From JAJECS01 sp965198185 (lineage in GTDB: Bacteria; Chloroflexota; UBA11872): a stretch of DNA of 64,000 nucleotides. The notes below the pieces were generated by a model that was given only the letters and a program-made list of their open reading frames with translations, ran no database searches and had not been told where the DNA came from. Below are positions 36,782 through 46,990 of the stretch, piece after piece; position 1 is the stretch's first letter; each line of letters starts with the position of its first letter. Made by a program: the position numbers and the translations under genes. Location: assembly GCA_965198185.1 (NCBI GenBank), contig CBDAOU010000001.1, forward strand, positions 248,001 to 312,000, written 5' to 3'.

Positions 36782-37918
36782 TCAGCTCTCTAGCAATGTG
36801 GGACGAGCGCCGGATTCCAGGATGGCCTGAAGCTCGCGCCCGCTGATGTCGGTCCAATCGAGCGAGCGCACGCGGGCCAATCCTCGCGCGGCAAGGTCGC
36901 CGCAACTTTCGTCATCCGCGAGGAGCGCCAGGATTTCGCCGGCGAAGGCCGCGGTGTCGCCTCTGGGAACGGCACGAAACGCATCGCCCCAGACCTCGTT
37001 GAGTTCCGGCAGGTCGAAGGCGATCACCGGCATGCCGAGCGCCATCGCCTCGCCGATCACAATTGCCCAATTCTCTTTGAACGACGGGTGCAGGAATAGC
37101 CGGGCCGTGCGAACGGCGGTGAAGGCCTTGGTGGGGTCGAGAATCAGCCCCAAGAAGTCGATGTTGCCCTCGAGACCGAGCGCGCGCACACGCGCTTGGG
37201 CGGCCGGCATGTCAATGCCGCCACCAATGATCGCCAGTTTGGCGTTGGGTGCCGCCGCCACGACAAGCTTCCAGGCATCGATAAGGGTGAATATCCCCTT
37301 CTCAGCCGAGACGCGTGTCATGGTCGCGGCGTCGTACCGCCGTGCCTGCGTAGCGCGAGCAATGGCCTCGAGCGCGGCCAGGTCCACCCCGCAGGGGACG
37401 GTGGTCACGCGGCTCCGCGGAAACCCCAAGCTGTGGAGCTGTCGCGTCGTGGCGGGCGAGACCGCGAGCAGGCGATTGGCGCCCAGCGCTGCCACCAAGA
37501 GCGACAGCCGCTCGGAAACCAGGAACGCCAGGGATTGGTACCAGTGATGGCCCTCGCGTTGCCAGAACCTCCACGCCGGAATGGCATGCGCGACCACCGC
37601 CCAGCGCACGCGCCTGCGATACCAGAGCTTGAGCACTAGTCCGGGCAGGGTGTCGTAGAGTTGCTCATTCGCGCTCACGATCACGTCCGGTTGCAGACGC
37701 AGGAGCGAACCAGGAAGCCGGACGCACACCGTGATCGCGCGCAGCACGAACGACCAGCGACCCTCGCCACCGTGCCACGCAACAATGTGCGGCTGCACCG
37801 TTAGATCGCGCCTCTGGAACAAATCAGCGCTCGCCGCGCTGCCCATGAGGTGAATGTCATGACCGGCTTGGGCCCAGTGCTTGGCGACTTCGATGATCCG
37901 AATGTCCCCGCCGGCCAC
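36782..37918 (-). CDS. Family 4 glycosyltransferase (start codon unclear)
   Basis: GT4 enzyme of at least 378 residues, clearly paralogous to the gene at 48415 (IEVAKHWAQAGHDIHLMGS, VTTVPCGVDLAALEAI, ENWAIVIGEAMALGMPVIAFDLPEL). Coding similarity extends about 22 codons upstream of GTG 37918 (RILLIANGIAGEEA matches RILLIMNGLVREQI). In that frame no ATG, GTG or TTG is found before the stop, so the real start is either non-canonical or lost by an indel. A candidate promoter lies at 38183-38211. Sugar specificity unknown. Confidence 0.85.
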   Translation of the reverse strand: MAGGDIRIIEVAKHWAQAGHDIHLMGSAASADLFQRRDLTVQPHIVAWHGGEGRWSFVLRAITVCVRLPGSLLRLQPDVIVSANEQLYDTLPGLVLKLWYRRRVRWAVVAHAIPAWRFWQREGHHWYQSLAFLVSERLSLLVAALGANRLLAVSPATTRQLHSLGFPRSRVTTVPCGVDLAALEAIARATQARRYDAATMTRVSAEKGIFTLIDAWKLVVAAAPNAKLAIIGGGIDMPAAQARVRALGLEGNIDFLGLILDPTKAFTAVRTARLFLHPSFKENWAIVIGEAMALGMPVIAFDLPELNEVWGDAFRAVPRGDTAAFAGEILALLADDESCGDLAARGLARVRSLDWTDISGRELQAILESGARPTLLES

Positions 37919-37984
37919 TCCGACGGCTTCTTCTCCGGCTATACCGTTGGCGATCAGGAGTATTCGGATGGGTCTGGCCCGTGA

Positions 37985-38647
37985 GCTACGCGTGAAGCCC
38001 GTGAAGCTAGCAGAACACCAGCGGGGGTCGCCAGGGATCCGATCAAGAGCCTATGCAGATCATTCAAATCTAGGCTTGTGACACTCTTGACGTTGATCCC
38101 TTGTGTCAGCGTGTTTCTTGCGAACCTTATTCATCGACTGATCTCGAACTTGCCATGGTATAAAGCGGCAAAGTTTATACGTGTATTACTACTATCCGCT
38201 CGTATTTTCAATGAAGCCGATCCACCAGGCGTTCCAGGGATGCGCCAATCGCATGTGGCGCCGAAGGCGCGCCGATCAGCGCCCATGGCAGGCCGCCAAC
38301 CCCAGCGGTACACGCGCTAGACGGGGCAACGCGGGTACGGCACGATGATGGGAGCAACACCGCCGGCCGGGACGGAACGACGCTCTCGGGCCATGGCCGC
38401 GTCTGACCAGGCGATGATCAATTCACCGAACACCAGGCCCCACGCGCCGCCCCATGCTGAGGGCTCGCATGGCCCTTGCGCACGATTGGCGCCGGAGCCT
38501 CCCCGTTGAACGAACGCTGACGGCTCTCTTCACCGCAGTGCCAGGACACCCGAAGTCGCGGTTGCACGGCGCGCCCTGCATCCCGGGAGGGGCTGCCGCA
38601 CGCGTGAGCACTGGATGCGCGACCAGCCCGGCTCTGCAGCGCCGCGG
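37985..38647. other. Non-coding gap with AT-rich island
   Basis: About 660 bases between the GT4 gene (minus) and the first carbamoyltransferase (plus). The section 38070-38220 is strikingly AT-rich against the GC-rich background and holds a candidate minus-strand promoter. 38230-38647 returns to high GC, with no coding pattern I can support on either strand. It should contain regulation for both divergent genes. Confidence 0.45.
38183..38211 (-). promoter_or_regulatory. Candidate promoter for the GT4 gene at 36782
   Basis: On the minus strand: TTGAAA (38211-38206), a 17-base spacer, TAATAC (38188-38183), inside the AT-rich island. Five of six -35 bases and three of six -10 bases match the sigma-70 consensus. 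Transcription would start about 200 bases before the coding region. Confidence 0.4.
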
Positions 38648-40447
38648 ATGACCAGCAAGCCAATCGTCACGCTCGGCATTCATGACGGGATGGTGGCCGC
38701 GGCCGCAATCGTCGTGGATGGCGAACTTCGCGCGGCCTGCGCCGAGGAGCGCCTGACGCGCAAGAAAAATCAAGCAGGCATTCCGCTGCACGCGGTCGAG
38801 ACGGTACTGGCGACGGAGGATCTCACGATCAATGACGTCGATCAGATCGCAATCAGCACCCAGGACGGCATCATGCCGACCGTCGACGATGTGCCGGCGT
38901 CCCAGACGACACGGCGGTTATATGACGTCTACGGAGCTGGATGGAGCCTGCTGGCGTCGATTGAGCGGCACTGGCCCGCAAGCCGAGCCCTCACCCTGCC
39001 GTCCGATGCGGCCCGCCGGCTTGGCCGGTCGGTCCTCCGGCGCGCACGCGCCGCCGCCGTTGTCGCCGCAACCGGCGCCGATCCCGAGCGGATGGTGTTC
39101 TACGACCATCACACCGCGCATGCCATGGCCTTGGCTCCGCTGATCGGTCCCGAGCCGACGTTGGCCTTCACCCTGGATGGCGAGGGCGATGGCCTGAGCG
39201 GAGCGGTCGCGTGGTACCGCAACGGCCAGCCGCCCGAGCGGCTCGGCGCCGTTTCACGCAATGCCTCGCTCGGTCACGTCTACGCCGGAGTGACCGGACA
39301 CCTGCGAATGACGCCACACCAGGATGAATTCAAGGTCATGGGCATGGCGCCCTACGCGCACGCCGGCGCCCGCGACGCGTGCTACCAGCGCCTGCGATCG
39401 CTGCTCCGGGTGGCAAGGGACCGGTCCGGTGCGCCGTCCATGGCGGCCTCGCGGGGCACGCGTCTGGTGCATCGCTTTATCGGCGACTACCTACGGGAGT
39501 TCAGGTTCGACGCGCAGTGCGGGGCCGTACAGCGCCTCTGTGAGGAAACCATTCTGGAGTGGATGTCGGCCTGGGTGCAGCATCTGGGTCTCGACCGCAA
39601 CGGCGTCGACGTTGGGCTCGGCGGCGGAGTCTTCATGAACGTCAAGGCGAACATGCGGATCGCGCAGCAACCCTGGGCCAGGACGGTAACGCCGATTCCC
39701 AGTTGCGGCGACGAGTCATGCGCCGTGGGAGCAGCATTTCTCGGCTACCTGCATGCTTGTGCGGCGGCCGGGCGCGAACCGCAGTTTCAGCAGGCCAACC
39801 ACCTCTATCTGGGTCCGGGCTGGAGCGACGCCGATATCAGGCAGACTGTCGATCGAGCTGTCAGCGAGCACGGGCTGCATGCGGAACGTCCCTCGGACAT
39901 CGCCGACCGCACCGCCGCCTTGCTGGCCGACGGCCACGTCGTCGCGCGCTTTCGCGGGCGCATGGAGTGGGGCGCCCGTGCCCTCGGAAACCGCTCCATC
40001 CTCGCCGATCCCTCTCGGCACGACAGCGTGCGCGAGATCAACAAGCGCATCAAGAGCCGCGACTTCTGGATGCCCTTCGCCGCCACGATTCTCGACGAGG
40101 CAGCATCAACCTATCTGCAGTCGCCGCCGGTCCCAACCTCCCCCCACATGATGCTCGCCTTTGACACCGTGCCGGACCTCTGGCACGAGATCGCCGCAGG
40201 GACCCATCCCTATGACCGCACCTGCCGCGCGCAGATTCTGGAGCGCCACGCAAATCCGGACTACTACCGCGTGATCGAGCGCTTTCGCGATCGCACCGGC
40301 ATCGGCGCCGTGCTCAACACCAGCCTGAACTTGCACGGCGATCCGATTGTGAACTCACCGGACGAGGCGCTGCGCACCCTGCTCGACAGCGACCTCGCCT
40401 TCCTGACGCTCGAGGATTACGTCATCAGCAAGCCGACGGCGACATAG
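38648..40447 (+). CDS. NodU/CmcH-family carbamoyltransferase (copy 1)
   Basis: Carbamoyltransferase that moves a carbamoyl group from carbamoyl phosphate via carbamoyl-AMP to a hydroxyl, as NodU does on Nod factors. About 599 residues. The Kae1-like N-terminal domain has GIHDGMVAAAAIVVDGELRA, EERLTRKKNQ, the metal-site DHHTAHAM, and TLDGEGDGLSG; the YrdC-like C-terminal domain includes RFRGRMEWGARALGNRSIL and VLNTSLNLHGDPIVNSPDEA. The gene is complete and is followed 19 bases later by a close paralogue. The target is probably a sugar of the glycan made by this locus. Confidence 0.92.
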   Translation: MTSKPIVTLGIHDGMVAAAAIVVDGELRAACAEERLTRKKNQAGIPLHAVETVLATEDLTINDVDQIAISTQDGIMPTVDDVPASQTTRRLYDVYGAGWSLLASIERHWPASRALTLPSDAARRLGRSVLRRARAAAVVAATGADPERMVFYDHHTAHAMALAPLIGPEPTLAFTLDGEGDGLSGAVAWYRNGQPPERLGAVSRNASLGHVYAGVTGHLRMTPHQDEFKVMGMAPYAHAGARDACYQRLRSLLRVARDRSGAPSMAASRGTRLVHRFIGDYLREFRFDAQCGAVQRLCEETILEWMSAWVQHLGLDRNGVDVGLGGGVFMNVKANMRIAQQPWARTVTPIPSCGDESCAVGAAFLGYLHACAAAGREPQFQQANHLYLGPGWSDADIRQTVDRAVSEHGLHAERPSDIADRTAALLADGHVVARFRGRMEWGARALGNRSILADPSRHDSVREINKRIKSRDFWMPFAATILDEAASTYLQSPPVPTSPHMMLAFDTVPDLWHEIAAGTHPYDRTCRAQILERHANPDYYRVIERFRDRTGIGAVLNTSLNLHGDPIVNSPDEALRTLLDSDLAFLTLEDYVISKPTAT

Positions 40448-40466
40448 GCTCCGGACGATTCCGCCG

Positions 40467-42269
40467 ATGAGCAGCAAGCCGATCGTCACACTCGGAATCA
40501 ATGACGCGGCAGTTGCGGCAGCTGCGCTTGTCGTGGACGGCGAGCTCCGCGCCGCCTGCGCCGAGGAGCGGCTGACGCGCCAGAAGAATCAACTGGGCAT
40601 CCCCCGGCACGCGATCCAGGCGGTGCTGGCGACAGAAGGCCTGACGATTGACGACGTCGACCAGATTGCGGCCAGTTCAGTTGGGGGACTCGTCCCGACC
40701 ATGCACGGCGCCCCGACGTCACAGTCGACACAGCGATTCTTCAACATCTATGACGCCGGCCTGAACATGCTCGCGTTGATTGAGCGGCGCTGGCCGGCGA
40801 GCCGGGCTTTCACGCTGCCGTCCGACCTAGCTGCCCGCTGGTTCGGGCGGCGGATGGTGCAACGCGCGCGCTCCGCGGCCATGGTCGAGGCGACGGGCGC
40901 CGAACTGCGGCGGATGAAGTTCTACGACCATCACACGGCGCACGTCATGGCCCTTGCGCCACTGGTCGGTTCAAGACCGACGTTGGTTTTTACCCTGGAT
41001 GGCGAGGGTGACGGCTTGAGTGGGAGTGTCTCGTGGTACCGCCACGGTCAAGCGCCCGAACGGATTGGCGCGGTGTCGCGCGATGACTCGCTCGGTCACG
41101 TCTACGCCGCCGTAACCAGCCACCTGCGCATGAGGCCGCACGAGGACGAATTCAAGGTCATGGGCATGGCGCCGTACGCCCACGCCGGCGCGCGTGACGC
41201 CCTCTACGAGCGCTTGCGGTCCCTGCTCTGGGTTGAGCAGGCCTCGTCTGGTTCCCCGTCCATCGTGGCTTCCCGCGGCACGCGTGTCGCGCCGTGGTTC
41301 ATCGGTGACTTCGTTCGGGACTTCAGATTTGACGCACAGTGCGGGGCGGTGCAACGGCTCTGCGAGGAGACAATTCTGGAGTGGATGTCAGCCTGGGTGC
41401 ATCACCTTGGCCTCGACCGCGAGGGCGTGGACATCGGACTTGGCGGCGGGGTGTTCATGAACGTCAAGGCGAACATGCGAATTGCCCAGGAACCGTGGGG
41501 AAGGTCGCTCACGCCGATTCCCGGCTGCGGCGACGAGTCAACCGCAGTCGGCGCCGCATACCTTGGCTATCTGGATGCCTGTGCGGTCGCTGGACTTCAG
41601 CCCGAATTTCAGCGGACCAAGCACCTTTATCTCGGTCCGGGCTGGAGCGACGCCGACATCGAGCAGACGGTCGATCGAGCTCGCACCGAGCATGGACTCC
41701 GCGTCGAGCGTCCCACGGATATCGCCGACCGGACGGCCGCCTTGCTGGCCGAGGGCCACGTCGTGGCGCGCTTTCGCGGGCGCATGGAGTGGGGCGCCCG
41801 CGCCCTCGGCAACCGCTCGATCCTCGCCGATCCCTCCCGTCACGACGTCGTGCGCGAGATCAACAAGCGCATCAAGAGCCGCGACTTCTGGATGCCCTTT
41901 GCCGCGACGATCTTGGCTGAGTCGGCCTCGACCTATCTGCAGACGCCCCCGGCCGCCAACTCGCCCCACATGATGCTCGCCTTCGACACCGTGCCGGAGC
42001 GCTGGCACGAGATCGCCGCAGGGACCCATCCCTATGACCGCACCTGCCGCGCGCAGATTCTGGAGCGCCACGCAAATCCGGACTACTACCGCGTGATCGA
42101 GCGCTTTCGCGATCGCACCGGCATCGGCGCCGTGCTCAACACCAGCCTGAACCTGCACGGCGACCCCATCGTCAACTCACCGGACGAGGCGCTGCGCACC
42201 CTGCTCGACAGCGACCTCGCCTTCCTGACGCTCGAGGACTACCTCATCAGCAAGCCGACCGCCGCGTAA
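40467..42269 (+). CDS. NodU/CmcH-family carbamoyltransferase (copy 2)
   Basis: Tandem paralogue of the preceding gene, about 600 residues with the same motifs (EERLTRQKNQ, DHHTAHVM, TLDGEGDGLSG, RFRGRMEWGARALGNRSIL). The N-terminal halves differ at many positions, whereas a long block in the last 300 bases is nearly identical at DNA level (about 40196-40440 against 42018-42240). This points to recent conversion of the 3' ends. Two copies may act on different sugars or positions. Its last 93 bases overlap the convergent membrane gene at 42177. Confidence 0.92.
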   Translation: MSSKPIVTLGINDAAVAAAALVVDGELRAACAEERLTRQKNQLGIPRHAIQAVLATEGLTIDDVDQIAASSVGGLVPTMHGAPTSQSTQRFFNIYDAGLNMLALIERRWPASRAFTLPSDLAARWFGRRMVQRARSAAMVEATGAELRRMKFYDHHTAHVMALAPLVGSRPTLVFTLDGEGDGLSGSVSWYRHGQAPERIGAVSRDDSLGHVYAAVTSHLRMRPHEDEFKVMGMAPYAHAGARDALYERLRSLLWVEQASSGSPSIVASRGTRVAPWFIGDFVRDFRFDAQCGAVQRLCEETILEWMSAWVHHLGLDREGVDIGLGGGVFMNVKANMRIAQEPWGRSLTPIPGCGDESTAVGAAYLGYLDACAVAGLQPEFQRTKHLYLGPGWSDADIEQTVDRARTEHGLRVERPTDIADRTAALLAEGHVVARFRGRMEWGARALGNRSILADPSRHDVVREINKRIKSRDFWMPFAATILAESASTYLQTPPAANSPHMMLAFDTVPERWHEIAAGTHPYDRTCRAQILERHANPDYYRVIERFRDRTGIGAVLNTSLNLHGDPIVNSPDEALRTLLDSDLAFLTLEDYLISKPTAA

Positions 42270-43343
42270 CCGGGGGACGGTCGCCCGTATCGCCGTGGCG
42301 AGCAGGGCCCAGGCTCCGGTCAGGAAGGCCAAGGCCGTCGCCACCTCATAGGCCTCCTGCGCCAAGGCCGCGGCCGCCGCGCCCCCGAGAGGGATGGGCG
42401 CGAGATACCAGTGTCGGGCCGCGGTGATGGTTGCGAGCCACAAGCCCCGAACGACACTGCCGGCACTGGCGACGGCTGCCTGAGGCGCCGTGACGACGAT
42501 GACCGTGAACCCAGCGATCACCACGATCGGAAACGCGAGCAACGCGGCGATACCAGAGGGCGTCAGACCGCTCAGCACGCCGATGTGAACATCCGCGATC
42601 AACGGCACGCTGAGGTGCGCCGCGGCCACAAACAGCCAGACGGCGAGCGCCGTGATGCCCGCCAGAGCTACGACTACGGCTGTAGGGCGACCGTAAACGC
42701 GCGCCACCAGCACGGTCGCGGCTGCGCCAACCAGCCCCGCGAGGACAGCGACGCCGGCAGCGACGGCAATCGCCCATTCTTCGAGGGCCGCCGCCATGGC
42801 CTCCAGATGGAGTGCCGGCGGCAGGCGTTGAAACATCCGGTGGCCAAGGCCCAGGAAGCCGCGCAACGGCTGACCCATGATCGTGAGTTGCGTTCTCGCG
42901 TTTGGATCACCGATGTCGACGCCGCGCAGCACTACTCCGCCGCCGGGCGCCGCGAGCACGCGCACTGCCAGGGTGTAGCCGTTGCTTTCGGTCGGCACGG
43001 GGAACGTGGCCACATATTCCGTCATGCCCGATCTGGTGAGGCGCAGCCGATCAGCCCACTCCACGGTGTCGCCACGCTCGAGCCGCACCTCAAGCGTTGG
43101 CAGTGCCTCGACGGATGCGGTCGGGCGCGCCTGAAATCCCACAAACAGCTCCGGCCCGCGCTCGGGGCTGAGCGCCTGCCGCAGGCTCCACCCCGGGAGC
43201 AACGGCCCAATTTCGAAGGGCTCGCCCTCCACGCCGCCGACGACCAGTGGTCCCGCGGGCCAGCCAAGCGCGGCGGCAACACTGAGGACCACGGCGACGA
43301 TCCAAACCGCCGGAACGACGGGCCGGCGGCGTTTCACTGTCAC
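42177..43343 (-). CDS. Membrane-anchored beta-rich protein with extra helices (module 3)
   Basis: About 388 residues from GTG 43343, which overlaps the upstream stop as GTGA. An N-terminal membrane segment (AVWIVAVVLSVAAALGW) is followed by the shared motif EPFEIGPLLPGWSLRQAL, a beta-rich domain of about 140 residues, then about six membrane helices instead of the two in its relatives. The C-terminal end runs antisense into the carbamoyltransferase, so the natural stop may be earlier in other strains. It is the partner of the very large membrane protein upstream. Function unknown. Confidence 0.7.
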   Translation of the reverse strand: MTVKRRRPVVPAVWIVAVVLSVAAALGWPAGPLVVGGVEGEPFEIGPLLPGWSLRQALSPERGPELFVGFQARPTASVEALPTLEVRLERGDTVEWADRLRLTRSGMTEYVATFPVPTESNGYTLAVRVLAAPGGGVVLRGVDIGDPNARTQLTIMGQPLRGFLGLGHRMFQRLPPALHLEAMAAALEEWAIAVAAGVAVLAGLVGAAATVLVARVYGRPTAVVVALAGITALAVWLFVAAAHLSVPLIADVHIGVLSGLTPSGIAALLAFPIVVIAGFTVIVVTAPQAAVASAGSVVRGLWLATITAARHWYLAPIPLGGAAAAALAQEAYEVATALAFLTGAWALLATAIRATVPRLRGGRLADEVVLERQEGEVAVEQGAQRLVR

Positions 43344-46300
43344 CGCCGCCACCACCTGCGCGGGATCGGCGCCCAGCCAAAAGCAAGCATGCCGACGAGA
43401 AATCCGAGATTCACCATCAGAATCCAGAAATAGCCGTAGTTCGGCGTGAACGTCGCCGTCACCGCGTCCCCGGGTGCCAGGTTCACAAACCATCCATTGA
43501 AGTGCCCGTCCAGGACGACGTGGTGCTCAGGGCTTACCTCATCGTCGTTCACGTGGAGCACCCAGCGCGGATCGAACCGCTCGTCGAGCCGGACGAGTTG
43601 TTCACGCGGCTCGCCTTGGTACTCGGCGGCTGCCCATCCCAGCCCCTCGCCCGTAAGGGCAAGCCCGCCCCCGTCGTGCGGCTGCGGCTGCGGCGCATGC
43701 GCAAGGACGATTGACAGACCATGAGGCAGCGGGGAGACCGTTACGTCGAGTAACTCGAACTCCAGGCCCGACAGTCCTTCGCGCAGGTGTTGCACGTCAA
43801 GCGTGGCAATGGGCGATCCGGCATCCAGCGGCACCTCGACCTGCACGAGCTTGTTCCGCTCATTCGCCAGCTCGCGGTGGATGGCGTACGCGACGTAGGG
43901 GTACGCCTGGGCGCCGATCACGTTGACGCCGTCGACGCCTGTGGTGACGCGACCGCTAAAGGAGACGGTTCGCCCGTCGGACGGCACGGTGACTTCAACG
44001 CGGACCGCCCCGGCGCATATCGCGGTGTCGCAGGGCTGAAACGCCGTGGCCTCCGGAAGTCGGTGGCTCACGCTGATGACCGGCTCGGGCGGCGGCGGCG
44101 CCCGCAGCGTCAGGCGGTGCGGTCCAGCCTTGAGTTCCGCGGTTCCTTCCAGGATGTCGTAGCCCAATTCGGTGCTTGTGCGTTCCAGCGGCACCAGCGA
44201 CCCGTCAATGCTGATCGTCGGCTGCAGGCCCGGCATGGCGGCGAGCCGCACGGTGTACGCGCCAGATCGCGCCAGCCGGAAGGTTCGGTCGCCGTCGGTG
44301 GTGCCGAGGTCTGGCAGTACCGCATAGACGGGAAGCTGGGCGAACGCCTGCTCCGCCTCACGCTCAGCTGCCTCAATCTCCGCGGCCGACAGCAATCCCA
44401 ACTGGGAAACGGCGTTGAGTCCGGGACCATCGGTTCGCACCTGGACCGCATGCCTGCCCGCGCGGTCGGTCGGCGCCTCGACCCTCGTCCACCGATAGCC
44501 ATAGCCGGCGGCTTCGCGGGTGGTAATGCGCGCGACGGATCGCCCGTCCACAACGATCTCAAGCGCGCCGCCCTCGGGGCTCGACGAAATGGCGAATCCA
44601 AAGCTCGCTCGTCGCTCCGGCCGTGTCGACCGTGACGCTGAAGGCCGCGCCGTCGGCTCGCGTAAGCAGACCGCGCGTCATATCCGCGATCTCGGGATCG
44701 GCGTACCACCAGGCGTTCTTGTACGGGGCGACCCACTCCCGCGTCGCGTCCGGGATCTGCGGCCAGAAGTTATCCGCCGGGCTCACCATCGCCGCGTCGG
44801 GCAGATAGTTCGCCGTCAGGTCCAGCGGGTCCGCGCCCAACCAGATCTCCGTAGCGGCTCGGACAGCGCCGCCAGGTGCGCCGTCGATCCCGCGCACACC
44901 GAGTTCGCCACTGGCGATGGAGACCGCTCCCGCGTCATCGAACATATGCCAGGCGGTGACGAGCGGGCGGAGGGACGGGGAGCCGACGATGATGCGCTCG
45001 GGAACTCCCAGTCGTGATGCCGGCGGCGTGGCCACCTCGTAGAGCTCGACCTCGCCCACGGACAGCTCATCCAGGCGGTCGAGACCCGGCTGCGCCGCCA
45101 GCGCTAGCCGCGGGCGCGGCCGTCGCTCCTGCCATTCCAGCCACGGCTCGCCGGTCGGCACGATGAATCCGGCATGCGTGCTCTCCCAATGCGGATCGAG
45201 CATGACATTGCGAAAGCGGCCGAAGGCCAAGAGGCGGTCGACGGGATACCGGTTCGGACCGTAGAGCCCCTGGTTGAGCGTGGCAGTCCACGGGCCGTTG
45301 AGGGTGGAGGCCGCCGAGCCCCAGATAGATCGCTTGGGCGGCTGCACGACGGTGGGGGGATTCCCCTGGGTTGAAAATCGGCCGGTGCTGCTTTGATAGC
45401 TGCTCGGCCAGAACATCGGCAGATGGACCATGCGGTCGTTGTGAGGCAGCGCGCGCAGGTTGTCGATCACGGCGACTGTGTCGTCATCGATCCTGTAGGG
45501 CGGCAGATGGCCCGCGAGGTTCCCGTTCCAGAAGGGAAGTGTGCTTGCGGCAACCACCACGCCCACGAGCACGCCGCCCGCATTTCGCCACGCGCCGGGC
45601 GGCCGGGCCACAAGGTGGGCGACGCTTTGCCCCACCAGGAAGGCCAGCAGCAGTCCCGCCCCAACGGTGAGATAGCGGATGTTTCTGAAGATCGCGCCCA
45701 CCACCGTGCCGTCGATCGCATCTTGGATGAAGGAGAACGGCTCGTTGAAGCCCTTCCCAATCAACACCAGGGCCAGAAACCCCAGCACGCCCAGCAGGGC
45801 GCGCTGTCGGGCTTGCCCGCGCAGCAGGACCGGCGCCACCAGTGCGAGGCCGGTCATCAGGCCGCGGGCGACGAGCCGGATGCCACTGCCGGCGGCGAGC
45901 GGCCCTTCCGGATTCTGGGAGTAGTTGTAGGGAGTGCCGGTTAGGGTGAGCGCCTCAGCCAGGGTCGGAGCCGCCCCCTTGATCCATTGAGCGGCGGCCT
46001 CAAGGCTCCAGGCCGACATGACTTGGTTTGCCGAGGGCACCACGATGAGTTGCCAGGAAATGAAGGCGATGGCCGGGTGCAACAGGATGACGCTGAGCCC
46101 CATGGCCGCAACGAGTCCGAGTCGCCGCAGGCGCTGGCCATGCGTGCCCGAAGCGGTGAAGGCCCGAAAGAGCGCATAGGCGCCAACCACGGCGGTCGTG
46201 ATGAAGGTCATGTGAACTGAGCTGGCGGCCAGCCCGATCCACAGGCTGCCGCGCACGAAGCCACGAACGCCCGGCGCCCGGTCGAAGGTCTCGTGCGCAA

Positions 46301-46868
46301 CTTGCACCGCCTTGGGCAGCAGCGCCACGCTGATGAGCATGGCGGTATAGCCGGTGACGAAGGCGTCCAAGAAGAACGGTGTGGTCATGTACACGACCGC
46401 GGCCGTGAAAGCGGCGGGCCTGCCAAACGCGAAGCGTTTGCCAGCCTGGTACATGAAGACGCCGGCCATCGCGAGGAATGCGATTGAGACCCGTGACGTC
46501 AGCCAGCCATCCACGCCGGGGATGAGCGTCAGGGCTCCCAGGGTGAGCTGGAGATACTGGCTCATCGACCGCTCTTCCTCGGACGACCCGAAGTAGTTGG
46601 TCTGCCACGCCGAGAGCCGATCGATGGCGAATTCGGTGTTCTGCCAGGCCGCCGGCGGGGTGGTCCAGTCGTCGCGCAGCCCCAGGTAGCCGGGGTCGAA
46701 GATCAGGCCCCGGTGCCAGATCACCACCAACAGCAAGATGGCCGCATAGGCAGCCGCGTCCGGGTGACGCGCGATCAGCCGCTTGGTGCTGGCGACGACA
46801 CGTTGCAGCGTTCCCATCAGGGGCGAAAGCCGGTGGCGCACCACGGCCGGCGATGCCTGTGCGCTCAT
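43340..46868 (-). pseudogene. Very large polytopic membrane protein, GT-C/AftD-like (module 3), one frameshift
   Basis: Two adjoining frames encode one protein of about 1175 residues. ATG 46868 starts with a membrane helix and FDPGYLGLRDDW in the first outside loop, followed by about 11 helices and a long soluble domain. The frame ends early at about 44560 after SELWIR. Continuation in the next frame (AISSSPEGGALEIVVDGRSV, then beta-rich sequence) runs to FDPRWVLHVNDDE...GHFNGWFVNL and a last helix, matching the end of the 900-residue protein. One indel near 44595 explains this (3529 bases, one over a multiple of three). Role as in module 1, inferred. Confidence 0.7.
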
Positions 46869-46990
46869 GCGGGAGCCGCGCTCACTGCGCGGCCGTCACG
46901 TGGCAAGCCGCCGGCGGCCGTAAACCACCCACAGGTATCCGTGGTGCATCATCGGTCTGGACGCGCGTGCCTGGTTCCCAGGCTCGCCTG

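Noticed and set aside
42411..43433. Plus-strand open frame of 340 codons
   Set aside because: Antisense to the module 3 partner; highly hydrophilic shadow frame.
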